Source: Clostridiales bacterium (GTDB taxonomy: Bacteria; Bacillota; Clostridia; Oscillospirales; Ruminococcaceae). Taken from it: DNA of 6,006 nt. The DNA lies in contig JAAZIT010000411.1 of assembly GCA_012800685.1 (NCBI GenBank), positions 1 to 6,006 on the forward strand, given 5' to 3'. The translations under genes and the position numbers were made by a program. Below, piece by piece: positions 5,505 to 6,006 of this stretch (positions within the stretch are counted from its first letter, which is position 1; every line of letters begins with the position of its first letter). The notes beneath the pieces are model-generated. The model saw nothing but the letters and a program-made list of their open reading frames with translations. It made no database searches and was not told the DNA's origin.

Positions 5505-5533
5505 TTGCTATCTATCTTTAGTGGTGGTATAAT
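5505..5533 (+). promoter_or_regulatory. Promoter of the BIG2-domain gene, extended -10
   Basis: The plus strand has TTGCTA (5505-5510), a 17-base spacer and TATAAT (5528-5533) preceded by TGG, giving an extended -10 element (TGGTATAAT). Transcription should begin near 5540, a leader of about 37 bases. The 10-base palindrome TTTGTACAAA (5470-5479) lies 25 bases upstream of the -35; I attach no function to it. Confidence 0.8.
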
Positions 5534-5576
5534 TATTCTTTAGAACAAAAAAGATAGAAAAAAGAAAGGGTATAAG

Positions 5577-6006
5577 ATGAGACTATTCCGTAAAAAGATA
5601 TATCTTAAGCAAAAACACCTTCTAGTTATTTTGATTTGTGCATTGGTGCTAATCTTGCTAATTGGCTTTTTAATAATCAGAAGGATTTTTTTCCCTAAGT
5701 CTGTGTATTTTAGCCAAACAAGCGTTGTTATGTATGAGGGACAAAAAAAGGTTTATGGCGCTAAAACCGAGCCTAAGCTTCCATTTGGGGATAATATTAA
5801 TTATGTTTCCTCAAATTCTAAGGTAGCCACTGTTTCTCAAAATGGTACGATTACGGCAAAATCAGCTGGAGAAACTGAAATTGTTGCAACCCATGATTTA
5901 AGCAAAAAGAAAGCCTCTTTAAAAGTGACTGTTGAACCAAATACCATTATAATAGATTTAGCTGAAGATAATATAAAAATCTTAAAAGGACAAACCCATA
6001 AAATCA
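5577..6006 (+). CDS. Membrane-anchored protein with BIG2 (bacterial Ig-like) domains, 3' end outside window
   Basis: An open frame starts at ATG 5577 and runs to the window edge without a stop (143 complete codons). The start is supported by AGAAAGGG (5563-5570) 6 bases upstream and by the promoter before it. Residues 1-14 are strongly basic and 15-34 are a single hydrophobic segment with no lipobox or obvious signal peptidase site, so it looks like an N-terminal membrane anchor with the rest outside the cell. Residues 43-119 form a BIG2-type Ig-like domain, with the typical run YVSSNSKVATVSQNGTITAK then AGETEI. A second copy seems to start at 124 (IIIDL, then LKGQTHKI). BIG2 domains are adhesive or spacer modules of surface proteins and wall enzymes. 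The activity, if any, would lie in the unseen C-terminal part. It is divergent from lacI, and a link to the transporter is not evident. Confidence 0.85.
   Translation, partial: MRLFRKKIYLKQKHLLVILICALVLILLIGFLIIRRIFFPKSVYFSQTSVVMYEGQKKVYGAKTEPKLPFGDNINYVSSNSKVATVSQNGTITAKSAGETEIVATHDLSKKKASLKVTVEPNTIIIDLAEDNIKILKGQTHKI

Overview
The window is AT-rich, especially between genes. It carries strong AGGAGG-type ribosome binding sites, near-consensus sigma-A promoters (TTGACA/TATAAT) and U-tailed hairpin terminators. Together these suggest a low-GC Gram-positive bacterium (Firmicutes, probably an anaerobic Clostridia relative). Genus and species cannot be read from the sequence.

Layout: 1-261 is AT-rich non-coding sequence. 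262-3933 holds a leftward (minus-strand) sugar-uptake operon, in transcription order: a lipoprotein solute-binding protein (2280-3602), a MalF-type permease (1196-2161) and a MalG-type permease (309-1196). The two permeases overlap by one base (TAATG). A hairpin terminator sits between the binding-protein gene and the permeases, and a second one closes the operon. Upstream of it, on the same strand, is a LacI-family regulator (4170-5168) with its own terminator. At the right edge, divergent from lacI, is the start of a membrane-anchored protein with bacterial Ig-like (BIG2) domains. It begins at 5577 and runs out of the window.

How it works together: the binding protein would capture a carbohydrate outside the membrane and hand it to the permease heterodimer. 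No ATPase gene is present, so a shared MsmK/UgpC-type ATPase encoded elsewhere is expected. The LacI protein is the obvious candidate regulator. The substrate cannot be deduced, and no glycosidase lies in the window.

The two long intergenic regions are richer than usual. Both the binding-protein gene and lacI appear to have tandem promoters. Both proximal promoters carry an AAACGT element just upstream of the -35 box. The distal promoter of the transporter has perfect hexamers and is followed by a two-hairpin RNA with an unpaired CCCUCC stretch and a U-tract, which is a candidate small RNA or long leader. Two related palindromes (arms ATATGYACTAT) flank lacI. These non-coding elements, plus a LacI protein with an atypical short hinge, are the most interesting parts of an otherwise familiar locus.
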